A stretch of DNA of 64,000 nt from Glandiceps talaboti (GCF_964340395.1 NC_135556.1:8839001-8903000); one strand, 5' to 3'. Positions 9,561 through 22,271 are shown, numbered from the stretch's first letter. Numbers and translations are program-made. The notes: a model not told the origin generated them from the letters alone.

Positions 9561-10593
9561 TAAAACAAAGTCTAATAAAGTGGGGCTTTCCTAATCTCAA
9601 TACACAGACACAGATCTACTTGAGTGATATAGACCAATGTTTTTGTACCAATAGATGTTTCATGTTTATCTTCTCTACCACTGAAACTAATGCTTAGTTA
9701 CAAGTCTACGGCTATCCTTGGCTTGAATCTCATCTCACAGGATTAAAAGAAATCTTGAGATTCAAAGCCATAGATTGTGTCTAAACTCCTGTAATTATAT
9801 GTAAATATATACTTAGGTGTATTCCATTTGGTGTATTCAATTTGGTGTATTCTCAAGTCTTACTGTACAGCATTTCAAGAGTTATTGATGACATTTTGTT
9901 TTTTGTCTTGTCATAGTGTTTACTTCTCAGTGCAATTGTTTTAAATAAAGTTTTGTGGAATTAATGAAATATCAGTCAGTATGTTGAGACTGATTAATTT
10001 GTTTCAGTTGCCACAATCCTTCATCTCACTTAATGGATATTCCCCCAGTATTAAAACTACAAAACACAACCAGTGAGGCAAGATTTGTAAATACTGATGA
10101 AACAAAATCCACCCCGTGGCCATTCTGAAAAAAAATCACACTTCAACAATAACAATTACTTATTTCATCATGAAAAACATGAGTGATAAACATGAGATAT
10201 TAGTCGTCCCCCCCCCCCCCCCCCCTACACACACAAACTAACCATTATAGCATGATGGGTGATACATAAAAGAAGCCTGTTTAATAGTTTCATTTATTGT
10301 GTCTGGGATGATATATACATACATGTGTATATGGTCACATTTGAGATTGGCAAATTGACAGTTTTGACAAACATAACCTGCAAGTGGAACATTATGCAAA
10401 TGACTCATTTAAATTAAAAGACTACATCAACAGGCTATGTAGGACGTGCAGTAAATAGGCTTTCCGGAAATGACAAATATACGTCCGCCACTTCTTCACT
10501 CCTTGGTGTTGTTAGCGCCCTCTTTGTCAGCTGTCTCCTTTCTGTTGTTTATTTGTGTGTTGTAAGTAACGTCTCAGTAGTTTTCGTTTTGTA

Positions 10594-10597
<4 letters not shown>
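9561..10597. other. Intergenic; C-tract
   Basis: Contains an 18-base C run at 10208-10225, an assembly-sensitive homopolymer. No coding signal. Confidence 0.5.

Positions 10598-10658
<61 letters not shown>
10598..10658. repeat. (CT)n microsatellite
   Basis: About 30 uninterrupted CT units. The open frame at 10553-10741 passes through it as a Leu-Ser run and is an artefact. Confidence 0.97.
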
Positions 10659-10660
<2 letters not shown>

Positions 10661-12628
10661 ACGCACTTGCAAAGATACACACACACACACAGTATCGTTC
10701 TACATTGTAATTTTAACAGTCCAATTTGTATTACAAAGTGAAGTACATTTATTCAATTTCAAAGTATATAAGAACAAGGCATTTTCCGACATATTTCCAG
10801 GGTCATCACATCAACAACTTTCCAACGATAACACGGCAAAAAATTTACGCAGATTTTTAAGCTGAGGATTTTGTTGGCATTATTAACCAGAACAATATTT
10901 TTTCTACCCACCATTCTCCATGACGGCTCGGAAGCTAGGTAAAAAGTAAACCCAATCGCAGCCCAACATCACCATGGCTTTGTTAATTTGTCTTACCATA
11001 CCTGGAATAATTGTAGAGTTAGTTTTCGAGTTTGAGGGTTTTTTTTAAATTAAATTAAATCAAAAATCAATTTATTTATTAATTATCTTTTTATGGTTGC
11101 GGGGTTTGCACTCAAAACCAGGGACGTATAAACGTCCCTGTCAAAACTAATCTAGTCGAGTGTACTTGCACAACAACAATGCGTCCTGACGATTGTGTAC
11201 GTCGGGAGGGGGGGGGGAGAGGTCTAAAAACAAAGTAAAAATACGTGAGTGATCTTCAGTTTGTGTATATGCCGATTTCGATGCCCATTCTTCTAATCTT
11301 TTCACTGTTACGTCATTTTCCAAACAAAGTTGTCATTTTATTTGCCGCCTACTGACATATAGTACTATTAGTACTACTACTAGTATGTTGACACACCTTA
11401 CGCACAGTTTTTTCTGTACCGTTGAGTAGAGCTACAACGCCCTCTAGTGTGATATGTTCTTTCATCTATTACCGACACCCCTTTGCCGAAATAGACAATG
11501 TCCAAAGTAGTAAATGAAAGATGCACGGTCTATGGAAACAAATGCCCATATATTATACTTACCTAGGTTTCCCACGCTATGGTTTGTATATTTTTCACAT
11601 TTATGATAGATCGTGGGTAGATAAGCATGCTAACACTCTTTGTTCCCTAGCCAGAAAGCCCCCACAGGACTCAGCTTCAACACTGCGGACACCCCTATAA
11701 AAAATAACATCGTCCAATATACAAGCTTTGTCACACATGTCCATTTGATTTGATGGTTACTTCACACTCAGTTTATTGTGATTGGTAATTTATCTAGTCG
11801 GGGAAGTTTGAATCAGGAATAATCGCAGTACGTGAGAGATCAACCCCACTTATAAGGTAGGTACTTTGTTTATGATTGGTTTTTACTTTATTTCCATCCT
11901 TGCGCAAGATAATATACGGTAAAAAGGTGCTGTTTGATGGTCCCAAAGTTGAGGTTTTGAACTCATTCCCACAGGAAGTAAAGTGTCAAAGCGGCCGACG
12001 CGTCGCGAATCAGGCAAGCACAGATTATTAATATAAACATCTTAGTGAAGCGGTAGACAATGGTTTGAACCGTAATTTATTATTAAACGTGCATACCTAG
12101 GTGTCTGAGTAACGTTGGAAAACTACACATGTTCGTAGTTAGGATGACTGGCTGGTGGTATGGGGGATTCCAGGCAAGTACAGTCGTTAAAATGGTTGGG
12201 GCATGGATAATACTTCCAATATTCCATGGTTGGGGTAATATAGCTTGCCTGGAAGCCGAGTTATTCATTGGTATTATTTAAATCATGACATTCCCCAAGG
12301 AAATGGATATAAAAGCACGCAGAAGAGGCAGATGAAATATTGATATGATGCATAAATGAGCAATCCGCACGTTATTTTTATGGTGGTCTTGATCCCAAAT
12401 CTTGATCCATTGCACTCCATATGTTGACATCATTCTGCAGAAGTAAACAAACAAGTTAGCTCGGGATTAACACCATTCCAGCTGTCTTTGGTAAACAACG
12501 CGTAAAAGGGCAGAAATGTCGTTATTTTTACCGCATGTGGTTTGCTGCAAATTGTAGAGTTCGTTGTGGTTTTAGAGTGTTTTTTTCCCCTTTCTGTTTA
12601 TTATAATTTATATTAGTTTTTTCGTTCC
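10659..12628. other. Intergenic, locally richer in CpG
   Basis: CpG is more frequent here than in most of the window (for example GCGGCCGACGCGTCGCGAAT at about 11991-12010). A perfect hairpin, CAGGGACGT-ATAA-ACGTCCCTG, lies at 11120-11141, and G runs at about 11203-11218. It could be a promoter region or simply younger inserted DNA; no exon can be attached to it. At 12097-12248 (minus) a stretch with splice-like ends is open, but it also carries a short inverted repeat (TTCCAGGCAAG and CTTGCCTGGAA) and is not called a gene. Confidence 0.4.
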
Positions 12629-12705
12629 GAACTAGTCCTGCTTGCATACGGATTAAGTCGTCCCTTGAGCGAAACGCGTACACCGTTTGCAAGCAGGACT
12701 GGTTC
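12629..12705. repeat. Strong hairpin, 23-bp arms, 31-nt loop
   Basis: The left arm at 12629-12651 and the right arm at 12683-12705 are complementary at 21 of 23 positions; the core is GTCCTGCTTGCA facing TGCAAGCAGGAC. The flanks also carry a direct repeat, TTCCGAACT. It could be a small foldback element or a structured RNA; nothing decides between them. Confidence 0.75.
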
Positions 12706-13574
12706 CGAACTGGTTCGTTTCCCAGTCAAACATCGGATCGAAAAAGACTCATCAACAGAAAGAGTCTCAATCATGCCAAGTATCTAGTCTACATGTTGCC
12801 ATGGATGTTTGAAAATGGTAAGACCCCCCCCCCCCCTCTATAAAGTCAAACATGAAACAGAATGAAAAGTAAGTTTGTAGTACTCTGAAGGCATAAAAAA
12901 CAGCCGTAGTCCATTCCTTGACAACTTCAAATCAAGTCGTCAGAAAAATAAATAACAGTAATAGAAATACAGCCAGACAGTTAGCAACATACCATAATGT
13001 GTAGTCTACTTCTAAGAATAATTGGTCATTGTTCGGAAAACATCAAACCACACTGAGAAAATAGTAAGTGGAATTTAAATCCCAAACATTTATAGTTGGA
13101 AACTCGATACAAGGTAGACTTTAAACGGCTTTAGATTTAAGCCAATTCGGCACCAGGTTTATGTCGGAATCAAGGATTAGAAATTTGATCCTTTAGCTAG
13201 TGTGTAGAGCCAGTTCTGCTATTTCACTCAACCCTATCGTCTGAAGTGTGAAATGAAACAGAGATACATGTGCACACTGACATTGAATGGAGTAGGAGAC
13301 TGACCTGAAACAGATGGTTTGTCAGAGTTTCACCTTCAAACATGTTTGTACACATCATTATCAATACACTATAATTGTCATTAAGGCTAACACGTGTATA
13401 AAAGTTGTTTCTATGTGTTTTTAGTATGGAGGTTTAGATGATAGACCAGGTTTCTCACGCTTTCTGTTTCTCTTTCCTTTTCTTTCTCCAGGCAAACAAT
13501 TGATTATGATGTACAAAACGTGTCAGTCTCATATAAATATAATGTACTGTATATTGATTCTGTTGCTGACACAC
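12706..13574. other. Intergenic, nothing recognised
   Basis: A C run lies at about 12825-12836. No coding signal. Confidence 0.4.
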
Positions 13575-14100
13575 TTTGTTAAATTTCCACCTGATTACAT
13601 AGACATAGAAATGTATTGAACTGAGTGATAAGAACATAGGGCTATTTAATTTCACCTATACTACAGGATACAGTGGCATGGACTGTTGAATTTCCACCTG
13701 TTAGTGTTACTGGGACACAAAGCTGATAAATTTCCACCTGGTAACTGTTAGGGACATAGGGCTTGTAAATTTCCACCTGGTAGAGGTATATGACTGATAA
13801 ATTTCTAACTGCTAGAGGGACAGTGCTGGTATATATTCCCAACTGCTATAGAAGCACAAGGTTAGTAAATTTCCACCTGCTAGAGGCACAGGCTGTTAAA
13901 TTTCCACCTGCTAGAGGGACAATGCTGGTATATTCCCAACTGTTATTGGGCACTAGGCTAGTAAATTTCCACCTGCTAGAGGCACAGGGCTGGTAAATTC
14001 CCAACTGCTAGAAGCACAGGGCTAGTAAATTTCCACTGGCTAGAGGCACACGACTGGTAAATTTCTAACTGCTAGGGGGACAGTGCTGGTAAATTTCTAT
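13575..14100. repeat. Irregular minisatellite, units about 32-45 bp
   Basis: The repeating core is GGTAAATTTCCACCTGCTAG followed by AGGCACAGGGCT. Units after 13800 are about 32 bp; earlier ones are longer and more diverged. At least ten units are recognisable. Short open frames on both strands cross it and are not genes. Confidence 0.85.
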
Positions 14101-14942
14101 CATTCCCAGGACAACACAATGTTGAATTTACACCCAAGTCTCATATTAGATTTTTCTTCAGCTACTGAGGACACCCTGTTGGTAATGAGGTTGAATGTCT
14201 TCAATTAATTGATGAATTAGTTTATCAAAGCAGTATTACATAGTTCCTAGTAAACTTTAACACGACCTCTATGTAGGTTGAAATGAAAGACACACAAAAG
14301 CTAGAGTGATTCTCTATGCACCAATTTGTTCCTTTGAAAATAAAAAAAAGGGAGTGGTTGACATAGAAATGGATATGTGACATCTGTGTCCATTACCTGT
14401 GGACAGGTTAGGCTGCCCTCTACCCCATTTACATATAAGCCAAAGTTATGGGTTCTCAACAGTGTTTTGTTCACATGAATAGTATGGTGATATCAAGTTT
14501 TATGTATTACATGTATAGATGCCATCCATATCTACAAAAATGTTATTAGTTCATTTTGACAACTATTCAAAAAAAAAAGAAGAGAGACAGACAGACAACA
14601 TTGTACCTGAGATGTTGGTTGCAATGTTGATGGAGGGTCTGTGGTTCCAAGTTTTGGATTTCGGATTAAAATTCAGGTGTGAAATAACTAGTTGTCTGGC
14701 ATTGCTTTGGAAAACATTGACTCATCAAAACAAGAGAATAATCCTGTGTAATCCTTAAATTGCTTTTTTTTTCATCTGCCATTTTAGTGAAATTCCAATT
14801 TATACATTGTCTGGAAAAGATAATACATACTTGTATGAAAATTAAACTTAAAAGTTCATGTTGCAAATATTGTCTGAATTTTAGATGAGACGCTTTTCCA
14901 TTCTGTTTGATGGTTTTTGGATTTGATATTGTGAACGACTGT
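14101..14942. other. Intergenic; fragment of the 19.8-kb repeat family at 14640-14760
   Basis: At 14640-14760 the order GGATTAAAATTCAGGTGTGA, AGTTGTCTGGCA, TCAAAACAAGAGAATAATCC and TGTGTAATCC parallels the unit of the array at 19742-20180. The rest shows nothing. Confidence 0.5.
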
Positions 14943-15000
14943 AGTCTGGATGCCAACTTGGTTTGTGAGTGGAAGTGATGTTACTGTATAGGAACTAGAC
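14943..15000 (+). mobile_element. Short dispersed element S, copy 1 (58 bp)
   Basis: Begins AGTCTGGATGCCAAC and ends TACTGTATAGGAACTAGAC. It is flanked by GAACGACTG (left, 14933-14941) and GAACTACTG (right, 15003-15011), an 8 of 9 match. See the copies at 15613 and 22188. Confidence 0.7.
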
Positions 15001-15004
15001 TAGA

Positions 15005-15612
15005 ACTACTGAATAACACCCAATTCACACCTTAATTGATTGTTTTGACTGTTCTAATCAGTACTTGTCTATTTCCTGTGTACATTTCACACACCATCCC
15101 AGCTGGAAACTGACACAAGATAGCTACAGAATGTCATAGGCTAGGCATTATTTTCATTCCTTAGCCAATTTGCGGTGTACTCCTGGAGAGAGAGAAAACA
15201 TAAATGAAAATTTTGACAAATTAGGAAAAGTTGTATAGATATGACAATGATACTATGATGTATGATGTGTGGTTTTTGTCAAAGAGATGTGGAAATCCTG
15301 ACTGGAATGTCTGTAGGAAGAAGGATAAATATTGGTTTCTCTTTTGTGTTTGAGTGTTGAATTAGGAACAATGCTTGCATACTATAATAAAGTTGTTTTG
15401 AGAAGGGATAAAGGCATGTCATTTTAGGTGTCTACACTGTATGTATTGTATGGTGTTGTTTTCAGAAGGGATATAACACATGTCTTTTTAGGTATCTACC
15501 TGTATGTATTGTATGGTTCAAAGCAGATTGAAGTGATCTTGTAAACTGTACAAACAATGATCTGTTCTCTTGTATCAAGTGCCTAATAGTATCTCCATGG
15601 TGGGTGTGCGCT
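15005..15612. other. Intergenic; small imperfect direct repeat
   Basis: The phrases TTTTAGGTGTCTAC and TTTTTAGGTATCTAC, each followed by CTGTATGTATTGTATGGT, occur at about 15421 and 15484, an approximately 63-bp imperfect duplication. Nothing else. Confidence 0.5.
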
Positions 15613-15684
15613 AGTCTGGATGCCAATGTGGTCTCTAACTTGAGTGGAGGTGTAAATTGTAATGATACTGTATAGGAACTAGAC
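15613..15684 (+). mobile_element. Short dispersed element S, copy 2 (72 bp)
   Basis: Same ends as copy 1, with the fuller interior (GTGGTCTCTAACTTGAGTGG). The flanks GGGTGTGCGCT (left) and AGGTATGCACT (right) match at 8 of 11, all three differences being G against A, consistent with a decayed target duplication. Confidence 0.7.
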
Positions 15685-15820
15685 TAGGTATGCACTTCTG
15701 TCTGTTCTAGCTGTTAGGCCATGTCCAGTTTTCTCTCTGTTTGGCATAGTGAGGTATTTGTCATATTACTCAATAGTTTAGACATTCTCACAGTCTCGGA
15801 GCATCACATCGTTAAAAGGG

Positions 15821-16049
15821 TTGTTTTATGTACTGTTATCTGCTGCATAATTGTCCTTGAATATCCTAAGACCTAAGGATGTACTGTGGGCCCTTGTCCA
15901 CTACATAGGGCTAATCATTCGTTGACGTGTTACTGCAATGCTCAGGGGCATCGCAATAACACAGCATTGCAGTAACACATCAAAAATGATGAGGGCCCAC
16001 AGGATATTCTTGTACAATTATGTGGTAGATATCAGTACATACAAAACAG
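15821..16049. mobile_element. 229-bp foldback (MITE-like) element
   Basis: The left arm reads TGTTTTATGTACTG, then ATAATTGT, TGTGGGCCC, and TGTTACTGCAATGCT; the right arm carries the complements in reverse order and ends CAGTACATACAAAACA. Nearly the whole element pairs with itself around 15950. Confidence 0.8.
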
Positions 16050-16908
16050 CTAATAGTGATGGTCCTGAGGACTGGTGAGAGAGAGTCTATTATCACTAGT
16101 TATGTAAAAAAAAATACATTACTTGATACCTTTGGCATCAAATCTCAAGATCTTTCTGATTCATACCACAGTAGCATCTAGACTAGCCAATACATTATAG
16201 ATTCAAACTTGCACTTTTTCAAATACACTACAACTTTGAGAAAAAATGACGAGTAGGAAAGAAATTTTGATTACCATACTTGGTTTATTATTTCAACTGA
16301 AAGATAAGATAAAGGAGAAAGTAACATTATACATGCAAAGTAGGAAAGATATGGGTCAGTAGGAGTGATATAGCTGACTGGTCACTCTATGTACTCTAGA
16401 CAAAACTATAGTCAACTTGTTTGGCAGTGCTGTGAGTGAGAGTTAAGAAAATTGCTTTTTGGTTTGTGAGAATGCTAACCACGCGGACTTCTCTTTGAAA
16501 ATTTTAGATACATACAATACATACGTGAATGATTGGCCTGTTTGCATCAATTTGGTGCACAAACCCCACGGCACTGGGTCATCACTGTTTCATTTTAATA
16601 GTGAATGAGTGAAGTCAGCAGGTAGCGTAGACTGAGGCTGCTGTATTTTGAGATAGAGTTTGTAAGTCAGTAAAAGTAGGGATGGTGGCGGTGGTGGTGA
16701 TAGCAGGGTGTAGTCAGTATGGAATATTTACTGTCAGTCATTTGTTGCCATGGATACAGCTCCCATGACTCCCTTCCACATGGCTGAGTATGAGTGTGAC
16801 ACACAACGTTGACATAGAAACAGTGATTCAGAAATACAGCAAAATTTCATGTTTACATTACGTGGGTGATATACATTGTACATAGGATATCTATTTGGTG
16901 ACTGTTTC
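16050..16908. other. Intergenic, nothing recognised
   Basis: No coding signal or clear repeat. Confidence 0.4.
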
Positions 16909-17003
16909 TTTTATTGACACAGAGTTTGAGAACAGCAATAAAACTATTTTATGGGTTTTATTGACACAGAGTTTGAGAACAGCAGTAAAACTATTTTATA
17001 GGT
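16909..17003. repeat. 47-bp tandem duplication
   Basis: TTTTATTGACACAGAG, then AACAGCAATAAAACTATTTT, occurs at 16909 and again at 16956 with few differences. Confidence 0.9.
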
Positions 17004-19741
17004 TGACAGAGAGTCTTTAGCAAATACTAATCCAGTAATGTTCAGACTTGACCATGATATCTGTTAGACATGTTTACTTGCCAATATGCCCACACTACTC
17101 CACTTCCTGACCCTTGCAGATTAACTTGTGGTAGATACCATTTTGCAAAAAAAGGGAGAGATGATCCTCAAAAAGTAAGGAATGTTACTTTGCTAAAATC
17201 AATATGTTACTTTTTCAGAAGGTACGATCCTTTTTTTAGGTCAGAGGTAACATTTCTGCAGTCATTATGGAGAAATACAACTGACGTTTAGAGAGAATAG
17301 TTGTGATGGGCGAATGCACCTCTTTATGCATAATGGATAAATCCACAGTAGAAGAAGCCTGTAGCAGCTGTTTTTTGTAATTATCATCAACTTTTGTAAT
17401 CTCTGTGCCAGAGTCTTGGGAATGACCCAGTCTTTAGTGGGGAAAGTTTAACAAGTGGAGATATGAACACCGTAATTTGTCAGTTTGATAGATAATGACT
17501 TGTACATTGATAAACTATTGATTTCAAACCATGGAAAAACAAACTAGTTTGGTTGCCACTGAACTGTGATTGAACTTTTAAAGTAAGTAAAAATTTATCA
17601 GAACTAGAAATCTGTGTAATCAAAGTCATGAGTTTTATGCTGTAACTTTTACTTTTGATATTTTTGCAGGATAGTTGTAGACGTTTGAGTTATTTATGAA
17701 AGCAGTTGTCAGCTGGTTGAAGTAGTAGCAGTGTGTAGGAGGCCAGGAATAGTAAATTTTTATTGACTTTGTATGGTTTTGACTACCACTCAAGTGACTG
17801 TTGTGTAGTATATTGAGTTTACAAAAGTCTGGAAAAAAGGACACAGTTTATTGATGCTTTGAACAAACTCACCAGAAGCAACATACACAAGGTAGGTGGG
17901 ACTTCAGTTATGTTATTCTCACTCGAAATTTTGGTCAAATGATTGAAAGTTCAAAATATTTGACTGCCAAAATTTCATGTGTTTTTGGTCTGTCTACTGG
18001 CCGTGGCATGGATTTGTGTCTTCCTGTACTTGTCAGAAAAGACTGCAAGTGTAGAAAGACTATCAAAGGCAAAGCACCTCCAGTTGGCAAACTATGCTAC
18101 CAGTGCTTGTGTATATGAGATGTGTGTTTGTGACTTTGGTATAAAACTGTCAGCGATTGTTTCTGCAAATTTTATTTTTTAGATTTAATTTTTACAAATT
18201 TTCATGGAATTTTTAATGACAGAGCACCTAAGGAACAATATATTTGTGTAACCTTCTTAGTTCTTGGCCTGGAATCCATCCACATAGATTCCAGGCTGGA
18301 ATCACCACATGGATCCCAGGCTAATGCCAAGTGACTGGCAACAATCACACTTTGGCGGTGTAGCATTCAATTCAATTCAACGAAACCAAAAACTCAGTAC
18401 CTTGTTCCACAAAAGGAATGTCATCAGAGTTTTTAGCCTGTGGAAAGAGAATGACCTCTGACCCACAAGAATTACAAGTGTAACTGAGTATAGTTGTGCC
18501 TTCAGTTATTTACTTAGCTTGTACAGTTTTAGTTTCAGGGTACATTTACCACGTAAGCTGTAAGCTGGTCAACTTCTCATGTACAACTGAAATCTAAATA
18601 AGGTATTATGGTTCAAGACTAGAATCGGATAGTATCGTAATATGGGTTGTTATTACCTGCGAAAATAACATACTTTCTCATATTTCAAAGTGCCTTTCAT
18701 CAGTTGTCTTTTGAACTTGTCATTTACAACCTTCACATGGTTGCTTTTGACTGTGGCCTCTCAACATGTGTAGTTGAGTGAACCCACCAAAGGTTCAAAG
18801 CTAATTGAAAAGTTTATCGTACTGTGAAATGCTTAAATTCACTTGGGATCACCTCTTTCACTGGTTTAGGTTTCTGCTAAAATAAAATTCCTTGAAAATA
18901 CTCTTTATTGATATTTTAATACCATGCATGAATTCCTAAATCAGTAAAAATAAGTCAAATTATCTTTTCAGTTATTCATGTTCTTTTAGTGACTGTAATT
19001 GTGATTTGTGAAAGTCGGGGTGGCAATTTAAGACACAATGAAAAAAAGCATGTGAGTGGCTTGCTAAACGTTGAAAGTGTCTTTCAAGCCTAAGTCAACT
19101 TGTTACAGACACCTTTTCAATTATTTTCTATGTTCAAAATGATGAAAAAGTGAAGTCAAGAGTGAAAATCTGAACCTTGTATATATCAAACATGTTCATA
19201 TATAAACAAACTATGCTAGGGTAAGAGTTCAAATCCGTAATTTGTATTTTGAAAAAATTAATTAAATTTCAAAGACTAACAGGTGAAAAAGCATGTCATA
19301 CTTTGATGACAGAAACATAACAATTTGTAATTTGACAAAAAAGTGAGTTTATCAACATAAACAAGTTGTATATGCGGTGATTATCTAGCTAATTTCAACC
19401 TGCCATGTTGAAATTCTAGCAGCGTTTAAATACTTGGTAAATTAGCAGTACTTGACATGGATAACGAACCATTAAATTAAAAGTCAAAACTCTGAAGTGG
19501 TTTCCAAATTGAAAGAGAAAATTACTTTCTTCAAAAGTAATATTGCCTGATTATAATTCATGTATGTCAGTTTAAGTTATTCTTTTGATCTCTACCTGTT
19601 ATATAAATGAAACTTTTCATTACTGAAAGTCGTCCTTGGTGAATTTGTAATCAGTTTTTGAAAAAGAAAAAAGTTTGAAGGCCAGTGTCAGAATGAAATT
19701 TACATGTGAAAAAACCCCCAGATGTCTGGCAGTGTGATAGA
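17004..19741. other. Intergenic; small hairpin at 18267-18296
   Basis: GCCTGGAATC and GATTCCAGGC are separated by 10 bases, and a third related block (GGATCCCAGGCT) follows. Open frames at 17070-17291 and 17979-18182 have no homology I recognise and no gene context. Confidence 0.45.
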
Positions 19742-20180
19742 TGAACTTAGTCCAGATGAAAAGATTGATCGTAGCTAATCCGTATGGCTCCACTGATAAG
19801 ATAGTACTAATCCCTAACTGTGCAATTCAGACATTGGGCTTTAAAGGCCCACTTTGGATTAGGATTAGGATTAAAATCTAGATGTGAGAATCAGTTTTCT
19901 GGCAGAGTTATAGAAAAAGTTGTTCCAAAACAAAAAATAATCCCATGTAATCTTTAGAAGATAATACTAATGTGATGACCCAGGATTGAAGCATTCCCCT
20001 TTAAAGGACCACTTTGAAAGAGAATGAAACATTAGGTGTGAAAAACAGTTGTCTGACAAAGCTATAGAAAAAGTTTTGCCCAGAACAAAAGACTTTTCCT
20101 ATGTAATCCTCATGACTCCACTGATAAGATAACATTAATGCAAAAAATCTGGGATTGAAACCCTGGCCTTTAAAAAGTTT
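19742..20180. repeat. Degenerate tandem array, unit about 160 bp
   Basis: The landmark CTTTAAAGG-CCACTTTG occurs at about 19840 and 20000, with a partial third CTTTAAAAAG near 20168. Each unit also has GGTGTGA or GATGTGA, GTTTTCTGGCA or GTTGTCTGACA, TATAGAAAAAGTT, CATGTAATC, and CCACTGATAAGATA in order. A single diverged unit lies at 14640-14760. Confidence 0.8.
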
Positions 20181-22176
20181 CTTTTGCATGTAGAAAAAGT
20201 ATTTTGTTGTTTAAACAAAAATCTTCCGAAGTTTATACTTTACCATTGTAGCTATGTCCCTGTCCTTGAAGTACGTCATATAGTCACAAAGCAGCTAGTA
20301 TTTAGCTCTTCAGATTTGTCAAATATATGGTTTTCAAACTTTCACCATTAAGAAAAAATTAGATTGATACATTGAGTACGTTGATACAGAGGTCGTGTTA
20401 AACGCATTATTTGTGCGGATAATTAAAATGGAGAAAACTTCTGGTCATAAAGTAAGTTCTCTGATAGCGCACCAATCTCATCGTGTTAGGAGTCCTCCAC
20501 ACTCTGTGTTATTGCTGTTTTTGTAAACTTTTCAAAGCATGCAATATCAATGCACATTTCATTGTATATTGTACCAGTATACACATATATATGATAATAA
20601 GATGCACATATTCACATATTCATCCTTATGAAAATGTTAATTTATTCACAGAGTTGGAACTTGTAAACTCCTAGACTAGACTAAGTTATATTTTGGAAAT
20701 CATGATACAAACAATTCACTTTAAAGGGAGCGAAAGTAATTTACCTAACTTTAAACAAATAGAATTTGTTATGACTGGTGTTACTCTAGACAGTGTTTAC
20801 TATATTTACAGACCATGCTAAGACCAGATTTAGAACACAGATGTGAAGCTTGTAAAAGTTATATAATCTGTGTACAGAATCCCCAACTTTTCAGAGAAAT
20901 TGTAAAACCTAAATATTTTTTTTTCTTTTTAGAAAATTTTGCAGTTATTTTGCAATTTCAAGGTGTTTAACTAGTCCTTTCCAAAGACTAATAGTTGCAT
21001 ATTATCGAACTTAGTGTACTTCTTCATTGTTAAAATTTGTAGGTGTACAGAAGTCTTGACTTTTCAGGTGGTTTTTACTAACATACCGCCCTCGGCAAAA
21101 CACTGACACGTCTAACACACCTGATGTGTGAGATTGTGAGTATCAAATTTAGACGCCAGCTGTTGATGAAGTCAGCCATAATGCTACCTACCGATCTGTA
21201 GCCTAGGTGTACATGTCGACTTTGAAGGCTGCCCTCATAGGTTATCTAACAGTCAGTACAAGACTGGCGGCGAATTTCTAGACAGTGATGGCACAATGTG
21301 GAGCATTTTCTTTTTCTTTTCAGGATTCTATTATGATATATGCTTCTGGCAGTTATACATTCATGTCAGGAAAATTGTATTTTATAAAATGATTTCATAA
21401 TTTTACGCACATTTGAAAGTGACAGACTTGACTAATAAAGGTCTCTTAGGTAATGTTAAATTGTAGGTTGTTTAATTGGACTTCAGTTGGAAATTGTGTT
21501 TTTGGTAAAATTCATTCATTTTACATACATTTGACACAAAATGACAGATTTGATGAAGATCAGGATTTGTAAAAACTCACAGTGAATTTTATTTGTTTCA
21601 AATTTTTGCCCTAGTGGACTTAAGTTGAGAGGTGTTCTGATAATCTTTGAATTGAAAGTTGTTTGGATGCCCCTAAGGTGTGTTCAAACATTTGAACAAT
21701 TTTCTTTTGTTACAAGCAATATTCTAGTAATATTTGCGGAAAATTAAATGTCGTGCTCTTTTGATAGTAATGTGTCATACTTGTCAAATATTGATAACCA
21801 AATATTCATCAGCCTGGTAGATCAAATGAATTTACAAAGGCTAGTAGAACACACCATGAGTTCAACTTTTTTTAGCAGTAAGCTTTCAATCTGTCTTGGT
21901 ACCGTAGGCGCGCCACAACAGAATGACAACTTCCAAGCAGACCTCTAGATATGAAGTTACTATAAATATGGAACTACTTTTGTAAGTTTGAATTTGAACT
22001 CTATATTTGCGGTACCAATTAACTGGGAACAATGATCGAACTTCAATGAAACGCCATGGCCAAAATTGTACCTCTGCCGTCTGTACTCACATGATTTAGT
22101 CAACTTTTTCAGCTACAATTTTCTAGTCATTTCCGTTTGTTTATTGGCAGACTACCACCGTAAAAATTTGCTAGTC
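20181..22176. other. Intergenic, nothing recognised
   Basis: No supported exon, array or element. The open frame at 21748-21948 has no recognisable features. Confidence 0.4.
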
Positions 22177-22187
22177 TAGATACCATT

Positions 22188-22260
22188 AGTCTGGATGCCA
22201 GCGTGGTTTCTAACTGTAAGTGGAGGTATAAATGGTAACGATACTGTATAGGAACTAGAC
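22188..22260 (+). mobile_element. Short dispersed element S, copy 3 (73 bp) with perfect 11-bp target duplication
   Basis: Same ends as copies 1 and 2. It is flanked by TAGATACCATT at 22177-22187 and 22261-22271, an exact 11-bp direct repeat. The ends can pair (GTCTGG with CTAGAC, one G-T). The length is that of a tRNA, but no tRNA boxes are evident. Confidence 0.8.
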
Positions 22261-22271
22261 TAGATACCATT

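Noticed and set aside
12097-12248. 152-bp minus-strand stretch with an acceptor (TTCCAG) and donor (CTAG then GTATGC) and two partly open frames
   Set aside because: The two frames compete, the pyrimidine run is poor, and a local inverted repeat and direct repeats (ATGGTTGGGG) explain the sequence without a gene.
10450-12700. CpG-richer stretch as a promoter or CpG island
   Set aside because: The enrichment is modest and patchy, and no exon or transcript start can be tied to it.
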